In this document: positions 11,640-23,200 of the stretch, piece after piece | Position numbering within the stretch: position 1 is the first letter of the stretch | Layout of the letters: every line of letters starts with the position of its first letter | From: Clonostachys chloroleuca | Lineage: Eukaryota; Ascomycota; Sordariomycetes; Hypocreales; Bionectriaceae | Direction: 5' to 3' | NCBI GenBank assembly: GCA_037952775.1 | Contig: JBANAY010000004.1 | Span: forward strand, 10,974,001-11,038,000 | DNA length: 64,000 bases | Notes under the pieces: generated by a model | The model's database searches: none | What the model saw: the letters and a program-made list of their open reading frames with translations, nothing else | What the model was told of the DNA's origin: nothing | Translations under genes and position numbers: made by a program

Positions 11640-13218
11640 GATAACGGCGTGCTGAAGCCGAGAACGTGAGAGGAGACCGAAGATAAGTTGGCTTACTGAT
11701 TTATACCACCTACCTTTCGAGCTCTTCCGTGGTGAAGGACTTTCTGCTTATCTTAGGGGAAGAGGATATAGGATATATCGGGGAATATAGATCTTTCTTT
11801 ACTTTTTTCTCTCTGTATTTCTATAATATCAGAATATATTAACTACCTTATTTTCTGATTATTAAGCTGGGTAAATTTATCTTATCTTTTAACGCTTATA
11901 ATTACTTAAGCTGCTAAGTAATACTATCCGTATACTAACTAGTATATAAAATATATATAATAACCTTGGTCAGCCTTATTTAGATCTCAGGCTAAGGTCG
12001 TTAGCTATAGCTTTATAAGTATAATAAACTATTCAAATTTTCAAATAGCTAGACTCAGGGTAGTAGACATAAGATTATCTCTTTAAAGATATTAAGATTT
12101 AAAGCTTAAAATATTTTTATAGAAAAAAAGAATATCTAATACTAATTATAGTTATAGAAAAATAAGAAACCTAGATAATAAAATATTTATTACTATATTT
12201 ATAAATAATATATTTATATTTATTTAATATTATTAAAAATCTTATCTAGGATCCCCCCTTCTTATTACTTACTTCTCCCCCTAGATATTAGAAAATTAAA
12301 TACTCCTAAAAAAAGAAACCTTGAAATTAAATAGAATACTCTAGAATAATATATACCCCTCTCTTATAAAGTATTCCTAGAACGAGCAAAGGTATTTAAA
12401 GTACTAAGTACTTGTGGTTCATGAAGGGCTAGTTACATCGATTTATTAAGCTCTGAGTTATCTGATAAGGAGTACTATAATACTCATTCCAAAGCATTTA
12501 CCAGAACGAACTCGACTCACATTCCTAAGGAAAATTCAGATCCTAAAATAACGCCGCATTTGGCATTAATGTCCGCTTATAGCCATAAAGCAACCTTTCC
12601 TCCACTTGTATCCATAGAGTCATTCTATTCACCAAGGACTTTGATTCGCCATTGGTATGTATTGCACATGTCCTAGTTCGGAGGAAGCATAAAAATAATC
12701 AAGCCTTAGCACTCGATACACGGTGGTGTATTGTGGAATGTTATCTGCCTTCCGCATTTGTACGCCGTTTTCTTTCCGTTTGCATATTCTTTACTCTTTT
12801 ACTTCTTTCCTATAGGATTTGGTATGTGATTTACTATCAGCTCTGAAGCTCCTTTTTCTTTAAATACAAGAGGTATCTATACTAAATTTAATATTTTTTT
12901 TGAAAACAGCCCAACTCACCTCTGTTGGGAATCTTATTTTATTGATAGCCACAACTCCCAACAAAAGCTTAATTCAATTGCTAGAGGGACTCATAGTAAC
13001 TCCGGACCGTACAGCAGCTGTTACGTTGGGTCAGATTTATATACTAAATTATTCGGATCAAAGCGACCTACTAAAATTTACTCGCCAACTGAAAGCTATA
13101 TAAATGGGCTTCAAGATGCCGAGAAAAAAAGATGTCTTCTCTCTCAGCCAGAATTCGCTACCATCGACCACTTGCCTATATAATCCAGTTACACCACCTA
13201 CATCGAGCCCTTGCCAAA
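11640..13218. other. Intergenic, second AT-rich block, no gene recognised
   Basis: About 11,690-12,400 is AT-rich and TpA-rich like the transposon blocks but shows no readable transposon motif. From about 12,400 to 13,218 composition returns towards normal. Short open frames at 12,652-12,846 and 12,900-13,103 lack any recognisable domain or coding pattern. The final 90 bp include the probable promoter and leader of the PAN-like gene. Confidence 0.5.
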
Positions 13219-13806
13219 ATGCTTAGAACCTCTATTGCCCTCCCCCTCCTCCTTGCCTCCGGCATCTTGGCAAATCCTCAACACCGCAACGACCAAGACC
13301 TAGACGCCGACATCTTCCCAAGCTTTGACTGCTACTCCAACTGGGCAATCTGCAAGGGCGAAATTACTAAGGCCCACTTCCCGACTCTAAACGCTCCCGA
13401 TGATGGCGGCTGCGTCCGTTACTTCCAGGGCATCGATATGACAGGCGTCGTCACAGAGCTACACTTCTTCTTCAAGGATGGCTTTAGGACTGCCTGTGAT
13501 TGCGCCGCGAAATGCTTGGAACAATCATCTAGTTGTACAAACTGGGTGTGGAAGCACGCATTTATGCCTAATGATGACGGCAAGAGGTCATGCACTCTAT
13601 ACAGCAGTCCCATTCTGCCGAGCAATGTAACGCTTGCATATGATACGGCAAAGAGTGTAGGATTTATGCCGTTGGATCCTATGAATAACCCGCAGGTGGG
13701 ATCCCCAGCGCCTTTGACTTTCTTGGATGAGGCAATGACGAAGCCGGACGAGTTTGGGGTGTCTGGCTTCCTTGTGCAAGATCAGAATGGAAGACTGTTC
13801 TGTTAG
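13219..13806 (+). CDS. Secreted cysteine-rich protein with PAN/apple-like core
   Basis: The start is set at the Met beginning MLRTSIALPLLLASGILA, a clear signal peptide. An in-frame Met at 13,132 would add a non-hydrophobic extension and is less likely. The mature protein is about 177 residues with nine cysteines. The centre has A-C-D-C-A-A-K-C then S-C-T-N-W-V-W and later S-C-T-L-Y-S, the spacing and flavour of PAN/apple domains (C-x3-C, C-x-x-W/F, C-x-L), which bind proteins or carbohydrates. One intact exon ends at TAG. It sits in a small island of normal composition between two RIP blocks, as many small secreted effector-like proteins do. A role in host interaction is inference from size, secretion and location only. 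Confidence 0.72.
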   Translation: MLRTSIALPLLLASGILANPQHRNDQDLDADIFPSFDCYSNWAICKGEITKAHFPTLNAPDDGGCVRYFQGIDMTGVVTELHFFFKDGFRTACDCAAKCLEQSSSCTNWVWKHAFMPNDDGKRSCTLYSSPILPSNVTLAYDTAKSVGFMPLDPMNNPQVGSPAPLTFLDEAMTKPDEFGVSGFLVQDQNGRLFC

Positions 13807-14460
13807 GAGGCGGATCAGTGGGAAAGTTGGGATTCTCTCGGGCTTGGAGAGATGGGATAGATTGGCCTATTACGTCGCATTTTGTCCTGGAGATGTGAGG
13901 GCCCAAGTGACCCATTAGCAGATGTTTTCACCAGAGAGCTACAAGCCTTACAGGTGAGTTTGTCAAGGTGTCTCTCTATTGGTTGAAACAAAGAGGGAAG
14001 GGCTTATTGCAGTAATGAAGTCTGTCACTGCTATTAACTTATTCTCTATTGTCTATAATCTTAATTGCTTATCCTTATTCCCTCTGAAGGAACCGTGACA
14101 TATGTAGCAGGATGCAGACACCCTTGATCAAATAGCTCGTTGGAGCTAATATATTTGGATATACCCGATATCAAGTCATCCATCAGGTCAATCTTAGAAA
14201 AGGCTAGACTATAGGCATCTTACTCTAATAGGTACTAAAGGCGCTCGGGAAAAGCTCGACGCTTCACCTGATATGTTTAACGCAATTTTCAATAATGACG
14301 GTCCCCTATGACAAAGGCGTTATATTCTATGATCCCGGGGAACATATTATAAGGATAAATGAAGGTATGGACGATTTAATTCGCCGCCTGGAGGCCGCTG
14401 CTAATTCGTGCAGTCCGACAGCACTCTTATCACAGCATCCCCTTCGAGCCCTCATATAGT
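13807..14460. other. Intergenic, no gene recognised
   Basis: Composition is normal up to about 14,460, where it drops sharply into the third AT-rich block. I see no conserved protein motif on either strand and no RNA gene. Confidence 0.5.
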
Positions 14461-15308
14461 TGGGACTGGAGACGATACTATTACGAGGGTTTTTTATACT
14501 ATTAAAGAGTTATAGAATTACATTAACAGTAAATATAAGTAAACTTAGGAAGGATTAGGCACTAGGTTAAAAGAGCAGGAGTTTTTATAGGGTCTAACTA
14601 GGAGGGAAAGCGGTTACGCCCTACTATAAATTTAATATCTTAGGCTATAATTTATCTTAGTTTATTACTATTATAAGGAATCTGCTTTAAATATCTATTT
14701 ATAAGCCTAGCTGCTTATAGTATATCTTCTCTCTCCTATATATTCCTAATAGTATCTAATAAGAATTTAAATAACTTAAAGAAAAGTATAGAGCCTATAT
14801 AATTTATTCTCTCTAAAGATAGCTCTAGTGCTTAGACTGTTATATAAATCTCTTAATATTTTTCTAATAAATCTCGATTAGCTAACTTATTATAGTGGCT
14901 TAAGATAGCTAAAATTAATAATAAGGTTAATCTAATTATAAGTAGCGGGAAATAGATTATATAGAGTGCTACTCTTATCTATAAGTAGTAATATACTAGA
15001 TAACCCCTTTTCCTCCAGCGTCTCGAGTATATATAGTACCGCGCGGATAGACTAGATATCCCTCTATCCCAGTTACAATATACCAGATCCCGAGACTATT
15101 GCTAAATAGGTAATAAATACGATAGCGAAAGACAGGTATAGAGAGTTATATTTTTCTACCTCAAGAGGTAGTATATATAGAGAGCTATATAAAGTCAGTT
15201 GTAATTATATACTGAGTAATATCTCCTCTTTAGGTTTTAGATATAAGTATTAATACTCTTATATCTTTATATATATAGAATTAATAAATATAATAATATA
15301 CTATATTC

Positions 15309-15375
15309 TACTATTATATAGTATAACTAACTATATATAAAAGATATTAAATTAATATTAAATCTATATTATTCC
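15309..15375. repeat. Inverted repeat arm (partner 17,822-17,886)
   Basis: The arm around AGATATTAAATTAATATTAAATCTATATTATT is matched by the reverse complement of 17,822-17,886 with a few differences. The arms are about 2.5 kb apart. They may be ends of an inserted element or two copies of one repeat in opposite orientation. Confidence 0.55.
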
Positions 15376-15892
15376 TAATAAAAAATATTCTATAACTATA
15401 AATATATACTATACTTATAGAGATAAATTAACTAATAATCTTAAGTAATTAACTTTTCTTATTTCTAAATATATATAATTTTAAATTAAATTAAAATAAA
15501 TTCTAATATACTCTAATCTAATCTGAATAATACTCTAATTTAAATATAACTAAAAAAAATATAAAGTTTAAAGAATTAATTTTTAAGAGCTATCTCTATT
15601 CTAATTATCTTAATATAGTATATAATATACTAAAACTATAAGTTATATATAAGGCTATAGTAGATCTATATAAGAGAATAGTTATTCTTAAGATATAGTA
15701 TTTACTTAAGCTTATCTTAATTCTCTATAAGTTCCTATAGTAGTAATTATAAGTAGTAGGTTATATAATAAAATAATAGATTAAGTAGATATAGCTACTA
15801 GATCTATAAAGTTAAGAATAGCTTTATTACTATAAATAAACTTTTAACTAATTAGAAAAATATATTATAAATATAATTAGTAAATAGCTATA

Positions 15893-16200
15893 TTAGATTA
15901 TCTTAGATAATTTTTATTATTACTTTAAGGATTTTATTAGAAGTATTAATTAAACTCTAAGAGATTAGAATATTTATATTAAATATTATAACTATTTAAG
16001 ATATCTAGTAATTAATTAATTAAGTAATTAATAGTAAGATATAATTAATTAATTAATTATAATAAGCTTTAAATAAGAAAGTAAAAGTAATTATTATTAT
16101 TAAATAATAAGTTTTCCCCTTTAGGAACTATAGCTATAACTAGGGTATTTATATATCTAGCTGTACTATATAAATATCTCTTATTACTAGAGTTTTTATA
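15893..16200. repeat. Dispersed repeat, copy B (partner at 9,645-9,960)
   Basis: It matches copy A in the same orientation over about 300 bp, with differences mostly transitions. No coding motif is visible. Confidence 0.6.
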
Positions 16201-17479
16201 AGATTAATATCTATACTCTAGCTAAAAATATTATATTTTAACTTTATCTTATAGTATTAAAAGTTTAGATATAAACTACTAATTATATTCTTAATTAATA
16301 TATATATTATTATATATTACCTGATCTTAGAATATACTCTTATTTATAGTAAAACTAATAAAATACTATATTCTGCTTATATAAGTATAAAGGGACTAAT
16401 ATATACTAGTTTTACCTATCCTCGCTATTCTATATCTCTACCTCCCTCTTACTTACCTGTATCTCTATATTATTCCCCCTGTTCTATACCTCAGTATCTA
16501 AGCTAATAAGTTCTTATAAAATTCCTTAAAGCAGCCTTTACTCCTAGAGTAGAAGTCTATATATAGGGTAATATAATTATCCGATATAGATCGAAATCTT
16601 CTCTTTACAGATAAGTCTATATATCTATTATCTTAATATCTAGACTTTGAAAACTTATATAGGAGGATTATATAAAGAGGATATAATAAGGCTAGATCTA
16701 GTATTCCTAAGAGTAATAGTTATTAATAAGAGTATATAACCTAGTAGTATTAGTAACTGAGTAAAGAAGAACTATTATATATCTTAATATATTTATAGAT
16801 AAATACTTATTTATTATATACTCTTAAATATCCTCTAGGTAATAAGATATACTTATAAGTAATAAAAATATCTTAGAGTAGCTAGCTATTATAATATAGC
16901 TATAGAGATTAGTAATATAAGAGAGAGTATAGATATATACCCCTCTAGCTCTAGTTCCTATTACCTTGCTCCTTATATACTCTCTACCCAGATAGAGTTT
17001 ACTTTATTTTCCCTAGTTAATCTAGAGTATTAGTATAAATAGAGTCTAATATTCTAACTATAGTTATTTACTCCTACTTAATTTATTTCTTACTAATATC
17101 CTATTTCTAGTTTTTAAAAATTAACTCTTTACTACTATTTACTATATCTCTATCTAATAAATACCTTAGTTAATCTTTTCTCAGTAAAGAATAGCTCCAA
17201 GCTATAATATCTTCTAGTAAGTAAATAGGGAGTAGTATAGAGTCTATTTTTAAAGAATTACTTAATTATTTACTAAGGAGCTATAAAGATAAGAAGACTA
17301 GTATAGATATAGCTTATAAAGAATTATATAGATTAATAAAGAGGAAATATAAGAATAAACTAAATACTAGAGGTATAGTAACCTAGGTACTTATTAGAAA
17401 AGAGTTTAATATATTATTATAAATTTAATCTATATATACAGATTATATATAGAACTCTATACTTTTTAACTAATTACTT

Positions 17480-17790
17480 ATAGATTATTAGGATCTTATT
17501 ATAATTCTTATAATCTAGAAATATAGATTATTACTGAGTTATAATAATCCTTTAATATATATATATATTTATTCTATAGCTAGAAAATACTCTTTTAGAT
17601 AGTTATTAAGATAATTATTTATATCTTTATTATAACTAGCTCTATAATACTTATATATTAATAGTAACTTATATTATATAGCTAATAATAATCTAATTAT
17701 ACTATTTAGATTAGTACTCTAATTAGTTATATTTTAATTTATTCTAGATCTCTATTTAGTATAAGTTATCTAACTATTATATAATTAAAC
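17480..17790 (+). repeat. LTR-like fragment, gypsy-related subfamily
   Basis: The core AACTAGCTCTATAATACTTA then TATTAATAGTAA is shared with the other LTR copies. The upstream part matches about 10,020-10,080 rather than the 2,342 LTR, which defines a second subfamily in the window. Confidence 0.6.
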
Positions 17791-18736
17791 TTATATTTTT
17801 ATTTTTAATTATCTAGTTTAAGTTTAGAAATAATATAGATTTAATATTAATCTAATATCTATTTATATATAATTAGTTATATTATATAATAATTAAAGGT
17901 TTTATTATTATATATTTCTAAAAGCTCTTTATTATTATAAATATTATTCTTTATAATATTATTAAATGTTATAGTGATTTTTCTATATAATAATCTTATA
18001 TAATTATTTTAAAGTTTTAAAATTTAATTTTTCTAAAAAAGATAGTTTTTTATATTATAATTATTTTTTAAATATTTTAATAATTACTTTATTATATAAT
18101 ATAAAGTTCTTTTTTAACTAATTTTAAATTTTCTTAAAAAAATATTTAAATAATAATATACTATTTTTATATTTCTAAATATATAATACTTTTAATATTT
18201 AAATATTCTTTTTTTTTATTAGTTTTATTAAATTTTTTATTAAATTTATAGAATTTATTAAAAAAGAAATTAAAATTAAAATTTTAAATAAAATTAAATT
18301 TTTTTTTAAAAAAAGTTTATATATTTTAATAATTCTTTAAAATACTTTTTCTATATTTTCTATATTTTAAAATAATAATTAAATATTATTATTAACTATT
18401 AGTTTATTTATATGATTAGATTTTTATTAATTTTAGAATTAAAAGCTCTAATTATTATATATAGATAAATAGTACTTTTAAAGATTATATAATAAACTAT
18501 ATAATATTTATTATTATTAAGTAGTTATAAGAATTCTAAAAACTTTTATATATAGATATTAGTTTTTATTATAATTACTTATTAAGATATTTTAAGAAAC
18601 TAAAGTTTAGTAAATATAAGAACTCTAGATATTTATATATATAAATATTAATATTTTTTATAATTACTTATTAAATCTTTGAAAATTTTTACCGGAGTTC
18701 AAGACTCGAGATGTTTCCGGGATATCTGATTACAAT

Positions 18737-19928
18737 ATGGACTATCCGCCTGCCTACGACACTTGTTTGCTCTGCGATAGGCCTGAATCAATCCAGACTC
18801 TGCTTTTCCATTCCAACTCTACAGTACAGTCGACGCGCGGCTTACCGGCTCCGAATAGTCGTTCAGGACATAAATACCCGCTTGTTCTGGGTAATTATGC
18901 CGAAACGGACGTCATTGCCCCTATAGTCACCTGCGACGGTTGTGCATTTCTGTTTCAACAGGTTAAGCAACTTCCAAATGGAGGAGGCTCGCTTGCCGCC
19001 TGTCTGCCGTTAGTTCCCCTTAAATTGATGGAGAACCGCTCTAAATGGGTTGAAGTCCTTTGCGAGATATATGAGCATCGCTTCAGCCAGAACATTACCC
19101 TACTCGTCTTTTTGTCTAACCTCTGTTCAACACTCGAGGATCTCTCGGAGTACAATGATGACGGGTATTAAGACGGTTCAAGGGTGGTTTGAATGGGTTT
19201 GCAGAGAAATCATGAGCCTCCCTGGTTTGGCCTCTCTCGTTGGGCTGACACCTGCCGCGGGAGTTCTTTCTGGGAAGGTGAAGGCAAGCATGCCTTTGAG
19301 AGATGTGCTGCCGATGATATTCTCGTCAAGGGGCAGCAACAGCGCAATGATAGAGTTGCCGCATCTTGCCTACCCCATTGACGGTTTCATTGTCATAGTG
19401 CGACCTGCTCGGCTCGTCAAGGAAATAAAAGTGTCGCAAATTGAGCTTCTCGTATGGAAAAGACTCTGTTATTGTTTGATTGAGCAGCATTCAGAGATTC
19501 AAACTAGGCTAGGGGTCGAAGTCGCCGATAAAAGTTTGGATGACTTTCTCTTTGACTCTTCAGCTTTAGACAGCATCTCACTTCCTGATACCACGAGACG
19601 AGCGAGATCTGTCTGCCCAGTTCTCAACCTTTCAGATACCCACCTCCTCCACCAGGGTACACTCGACCAGTTCCGGCGGGTAGATCCTTTTTTCAGCGCC
19701 ATGGAAAGTAGCAAGAGTTGTTTCCAATACGCACTGGCGGTTGTCTTACATTTACTCAACGATTTTGTGAAAACTGAGTCAGAGACCACAAATCCTGGAT
19801 TTTGCTTCAGCAGACTACAATATCAAGCAGACAAACTTACATGGGGTACCTCTTTTAGGGATGTTCTAGAGAGTCCTAGTTTTGTAACGGAAGAAATGGG
19901 AGCTTTACTAATTAGTGTATTTCACTAA
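18737..19928 (+). pseudogene. Unrecognised fungal protein with two CxxC motifs, frame broken near 19,165
   Basis: The first frame (18,737-19,171, 144 codons) starts M-D-Y-P-P-A-Y-D-T and has C-L-L-C and C-D-G-C, a spacing that could bind a zinc ion. It ends at TAA. A second frame, shifted by one base, continues with convincing coding sequence from about 19,160 to the stop at 19,928, beginning near I-K-T-V-Q-G-W-F-E-W-V-C-R-E. A canonical intron that would join the two is not visible. I therefore read it as one gene of about 395 residues with a one-base indel, either real or an assembly error. I do not recognise the family. It begins only about 50 bp after the AT-rich block and is convergent with the NLR gene 290 bp downstream. 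Confidence 0.5.
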
Positions 19929-20217
19929 GTGCGGCCTCAAAAGAATGAGTTTCAAATATCTGCGCTATACATTTATATAACAAATATAAAAGATTTAATG
20001 ACGAACTCTGAACTTTAACTTCTAGAAGAAGACGGGCTCAAACTTGCTGTCATTAAATAAGATTAGTACGACCATGACCGGTTGAATCAACTCATTATCT
20101 ATAGTCAGGCCTAGAGTACGATGAATCTTAGTAATTGAGCACAAGTATACAATTCTTACTATGAATCATGCTCATTTCTTTGGTCAAGATTGAGCACCTG
20201 CGACGAAATTCTTGCTC

Positions 20218-23200
20218 TTATATACCACCAAATGCCTTTGCAAAGTCAAAGTCACATGATATCCGCAGCACTTTATCTTCTCTTGGCCAAAGTAATACGC
20301 CGCTCGAATCCAAGACGCATCTTTCCACGCTTTCCGAGTCGGCCCAGTCCCGTGGAATGAAGTAAAACCTCTCGAATGAGTGAGAGGACGAACCAACAAC
20401 TCCGAGAAGATAAGAGCACAGCCAAAGTTGATGGTCTAAAAAGATGAAGCTGCGCCCCCTAATAATGCCTAGTGGGCTATAAATGTGTTCTGATATATGT
20501 TCTGGGACATTTATCAAGTCCAGTACAGACCCTGCTGATACTGACGGTAAATTACAGGTCCCAACCTGTAGATGGCTTCCAACTGCGAAGCAGAGCATCA
20601 AAAACTCAGGGGCACGTGAGGCAAGCACACGAGTTAGTTTTTTATCTTTGTGAAGACGCTTCCTTGGCTCGAATTCCGTTATTGGTGATCCAGCACTCTC
20701 GTCTTCCAGCTCGATGGTTGGTGAATCCTTAATGAAGATATTGCTGGCCAGCTTTGTCAATGTTTTCCAGCTGTAAGCTTGGATATCTTTAGTAGAACAT
20801 GCGAAGATTACGTCTTGCTCTTTTGGATGGCGAACCCATTTTTGTTGAACTCCACATTCGGTTTCCAAATAAGCCTGCAGCAAACCAGTCTCGACCACGA
20901 AGGCAAAACATTCTCTCTCGGTCCATAATAATATGAACTTTGAGTCCAAACTAAAAATGATTCCTTCGATATTGAAGGTATGACCGTCGGGTGGTCTGTG
21001 TATTTTCTTAGAATTCATCTCCAATTTGGGTATGGAAGAGAACCATGTTTTCCCTTGATCGCGGTGCATTTGCTTCACAATAACCTCTCCAGCCAAGTTT
21101 ACAATCGCAATGAACAAGTTATTCTCGCTCCAAGCAAGGTGAGTGATTTCAAAAGCGTAGCCGAAACTTGCAATTTCCAAAGGCTGTATTGTTGGATCCT
21201 CGAAGAAGAGCACAGTTCCGTTCTCGAAACCTGCGCAGTATTCGGTCCGACTAGGACAAGGGCAAACTGCCGTCACACAATCAGTGTGTACTATTTTTTC
21301 CTCTGAGGGTTTTAAGATCTCGGTATAGTATTTATCTTCCCTTTGAGTGTTCCTGTTTTGTTCCTCATTCGCGTAGAAGCGGGTCACAGCATCCGGCTCC
21401 CATGCGTTTACTACTCCGCCTCGCAAATCGTAAAATCTGTGGCTGTCGGGGCCGAAAACAAGGTCGGTCACAAGATCCTCGGTCGAAAGTTGGTAAATGA
21501 CGGTGAAATTCGCAAAATTCCATACCCGGACGGAACCGTCGCTACTACTCGTGGCGAATAGTTTCCCATTCGGACTGACTGCAATTCCATCTGCTGGTTT
21601 TCGTGATTCAACATTCTCCCTTGTGAAAGGGTGCCACTTGAAGATGCAACCATCCTTATATATTCCCAGCACATGGCCACTGACTGGATTCCAAGTGAAT
21701 CTATCGACGGAGAACCAGGTCGTTGAGGATCTACCAGCGGCACGCCGCGTCTCTTTTGAACGCTGACACTTCCCAATGAATCTGCCATCGGCTAGACTCC
21801 AAACCGAGAGGGGAGCTCCTCTATATGAAGCCCCAATGTATTTCTTGTCATCACTGAATGCCAAGCACATTGGAGCATTCATGATTGTGCCGATATCTCC
21901 TGGAGGTTTCTTTAGAAGACGATCCGGGTGGATGGCTTGCCATTGTGGACTTGGTAGGTCCCAAAATGCGCTCCTAATAACATTGTCGTCTCCACCAAAA
22001 AGCAGCTTTCTGTCTTTTTCAGCAAAGGATATCCCCATCGCCTTTGTAAGGAGAGGATTGCGGAGAACCATCAACTCTTCACCGCTTGCGATGGACCATA
22101 TCTTCGTCGTTTCCAGACCGCACGTTGCGAGCTTTGTTCCGCTAGAACTAAAAGCTATTGCCGTGACAGGCTCTGAGTGCAAAATGGATATCATTTCCAA
22201 AAAGTTAGACGAATCCCAAATTCGTACAACACCTCCGAATTCCAGCACTGCTATATACCTCGGCGCACATGCTATCTTCAATGCTCGGCTGCCTGACGGT
22301 AAAGCGAAACGGCCGAGATTGCCATTCCATAGCCTATTCTCATTTCCCAGAACTTCAATTGTAGATTGATCATCCCGAAATTGTCTAGATATTGCAGTCT
22401 TACCCGGGCTCAAGGCTGGGATCAAATAATATATGACCTCTGGCTCTGTCACCAAGATTTGTCCAAATTTGCCAACAATTTTATTCAGATCCGTGACCCA
22501 GTCCTCTAATACTTTCAGTTCCGATAAGCTCAAGGTTTCTGAGCTGTTCGAGGCATCTTTCTGTCGAATTCCATGCAAGAGTGAGCCAAGAATGCTGGCT
22601 GCTTTTGTCAAAACTTCCAGCCGCCGCAATAATGATAGGATATGTATCCAGCTCAAGACGGCGGGAGAACGAAGAAAAGATACCAATTGTTGTAGAGTTT
22701 CTGAGGAATCTGATCGGCAATGGCCTAGATGATACGACCAGCTAATGGCTGAATAGAATACAAAGGGGTGACTGATTCGCAGCGCGTGGCGATTTTCTAT
22801 CAATTTCCATTGAAGAGTCGGCTCCTCTAAGGCCAAGGTGGTTTTTAGGAAGAGGCGAGTATGAGACACTTCAAGATTAATTGAAAAGATACTCGTTGCG
22901 CTTCGCGTAAAGTATTCGCTAGTTGTGTGGTGTAGCATCGTGATGTTGTTGCTGTCGTTAATTTGAATAAATTGCCCACAGGCATCCTTGATTGTTCGTT
23001 CCAGGTCGAGGAATCCTGTAAACTCAGGCTCGAGGGCTTGAGACATTTCATTCAGAGTAAGTGATCTCTGAGCGCAAATTGTCCACTCAATGAGTGCTTT
23101 TATGAGCGGCTCATTGGCTCTTCGTCCTGACTGGACAAGACTTTTCTCCATCCGTTCATACACCAGACTCATGTCATCGGGGACCTCATCGAGCACTTCT

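Larger units (their letters stand above)
14460..18690. repeat. Third RIP-degraded AT-rich block
   Basis: The block is dominated by TpA with almost no CpA or TpG and no long open frame. It contains an LTR-like copy near 17,480-17,790, copy B of the dispersed repeat at 15,893-16,200, and an inverted repeat pair (15,309-15,375 with 17,822-17,886). The last 700 bp are almost pure A and T, with an imperfect direct repeat of about 60 bp at 18,525-18,590 and 18,615-18,680. Islands of less mutated sequence lie at 14,490-14,640 and 14,990-15,130. I could not read a transposase or polymerase here. The boundary to normal DNA at about 18,690 is abrupt. Confidence 0.75.

Noticed and set aside
12652..13103. 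Two small plus-strand frames (64 and 67 codons) upstream of the PAN-like gene
   Set aside because: No signal, domain or conserved motif. They lie at the edge of an AT-rich block where chance frames are expected.
15000..15130. GC-richer island in the third AT block, considered as a gene fragment
   Set aside because: No frame or motif is readable. More likely a less mutated part of a repeat.
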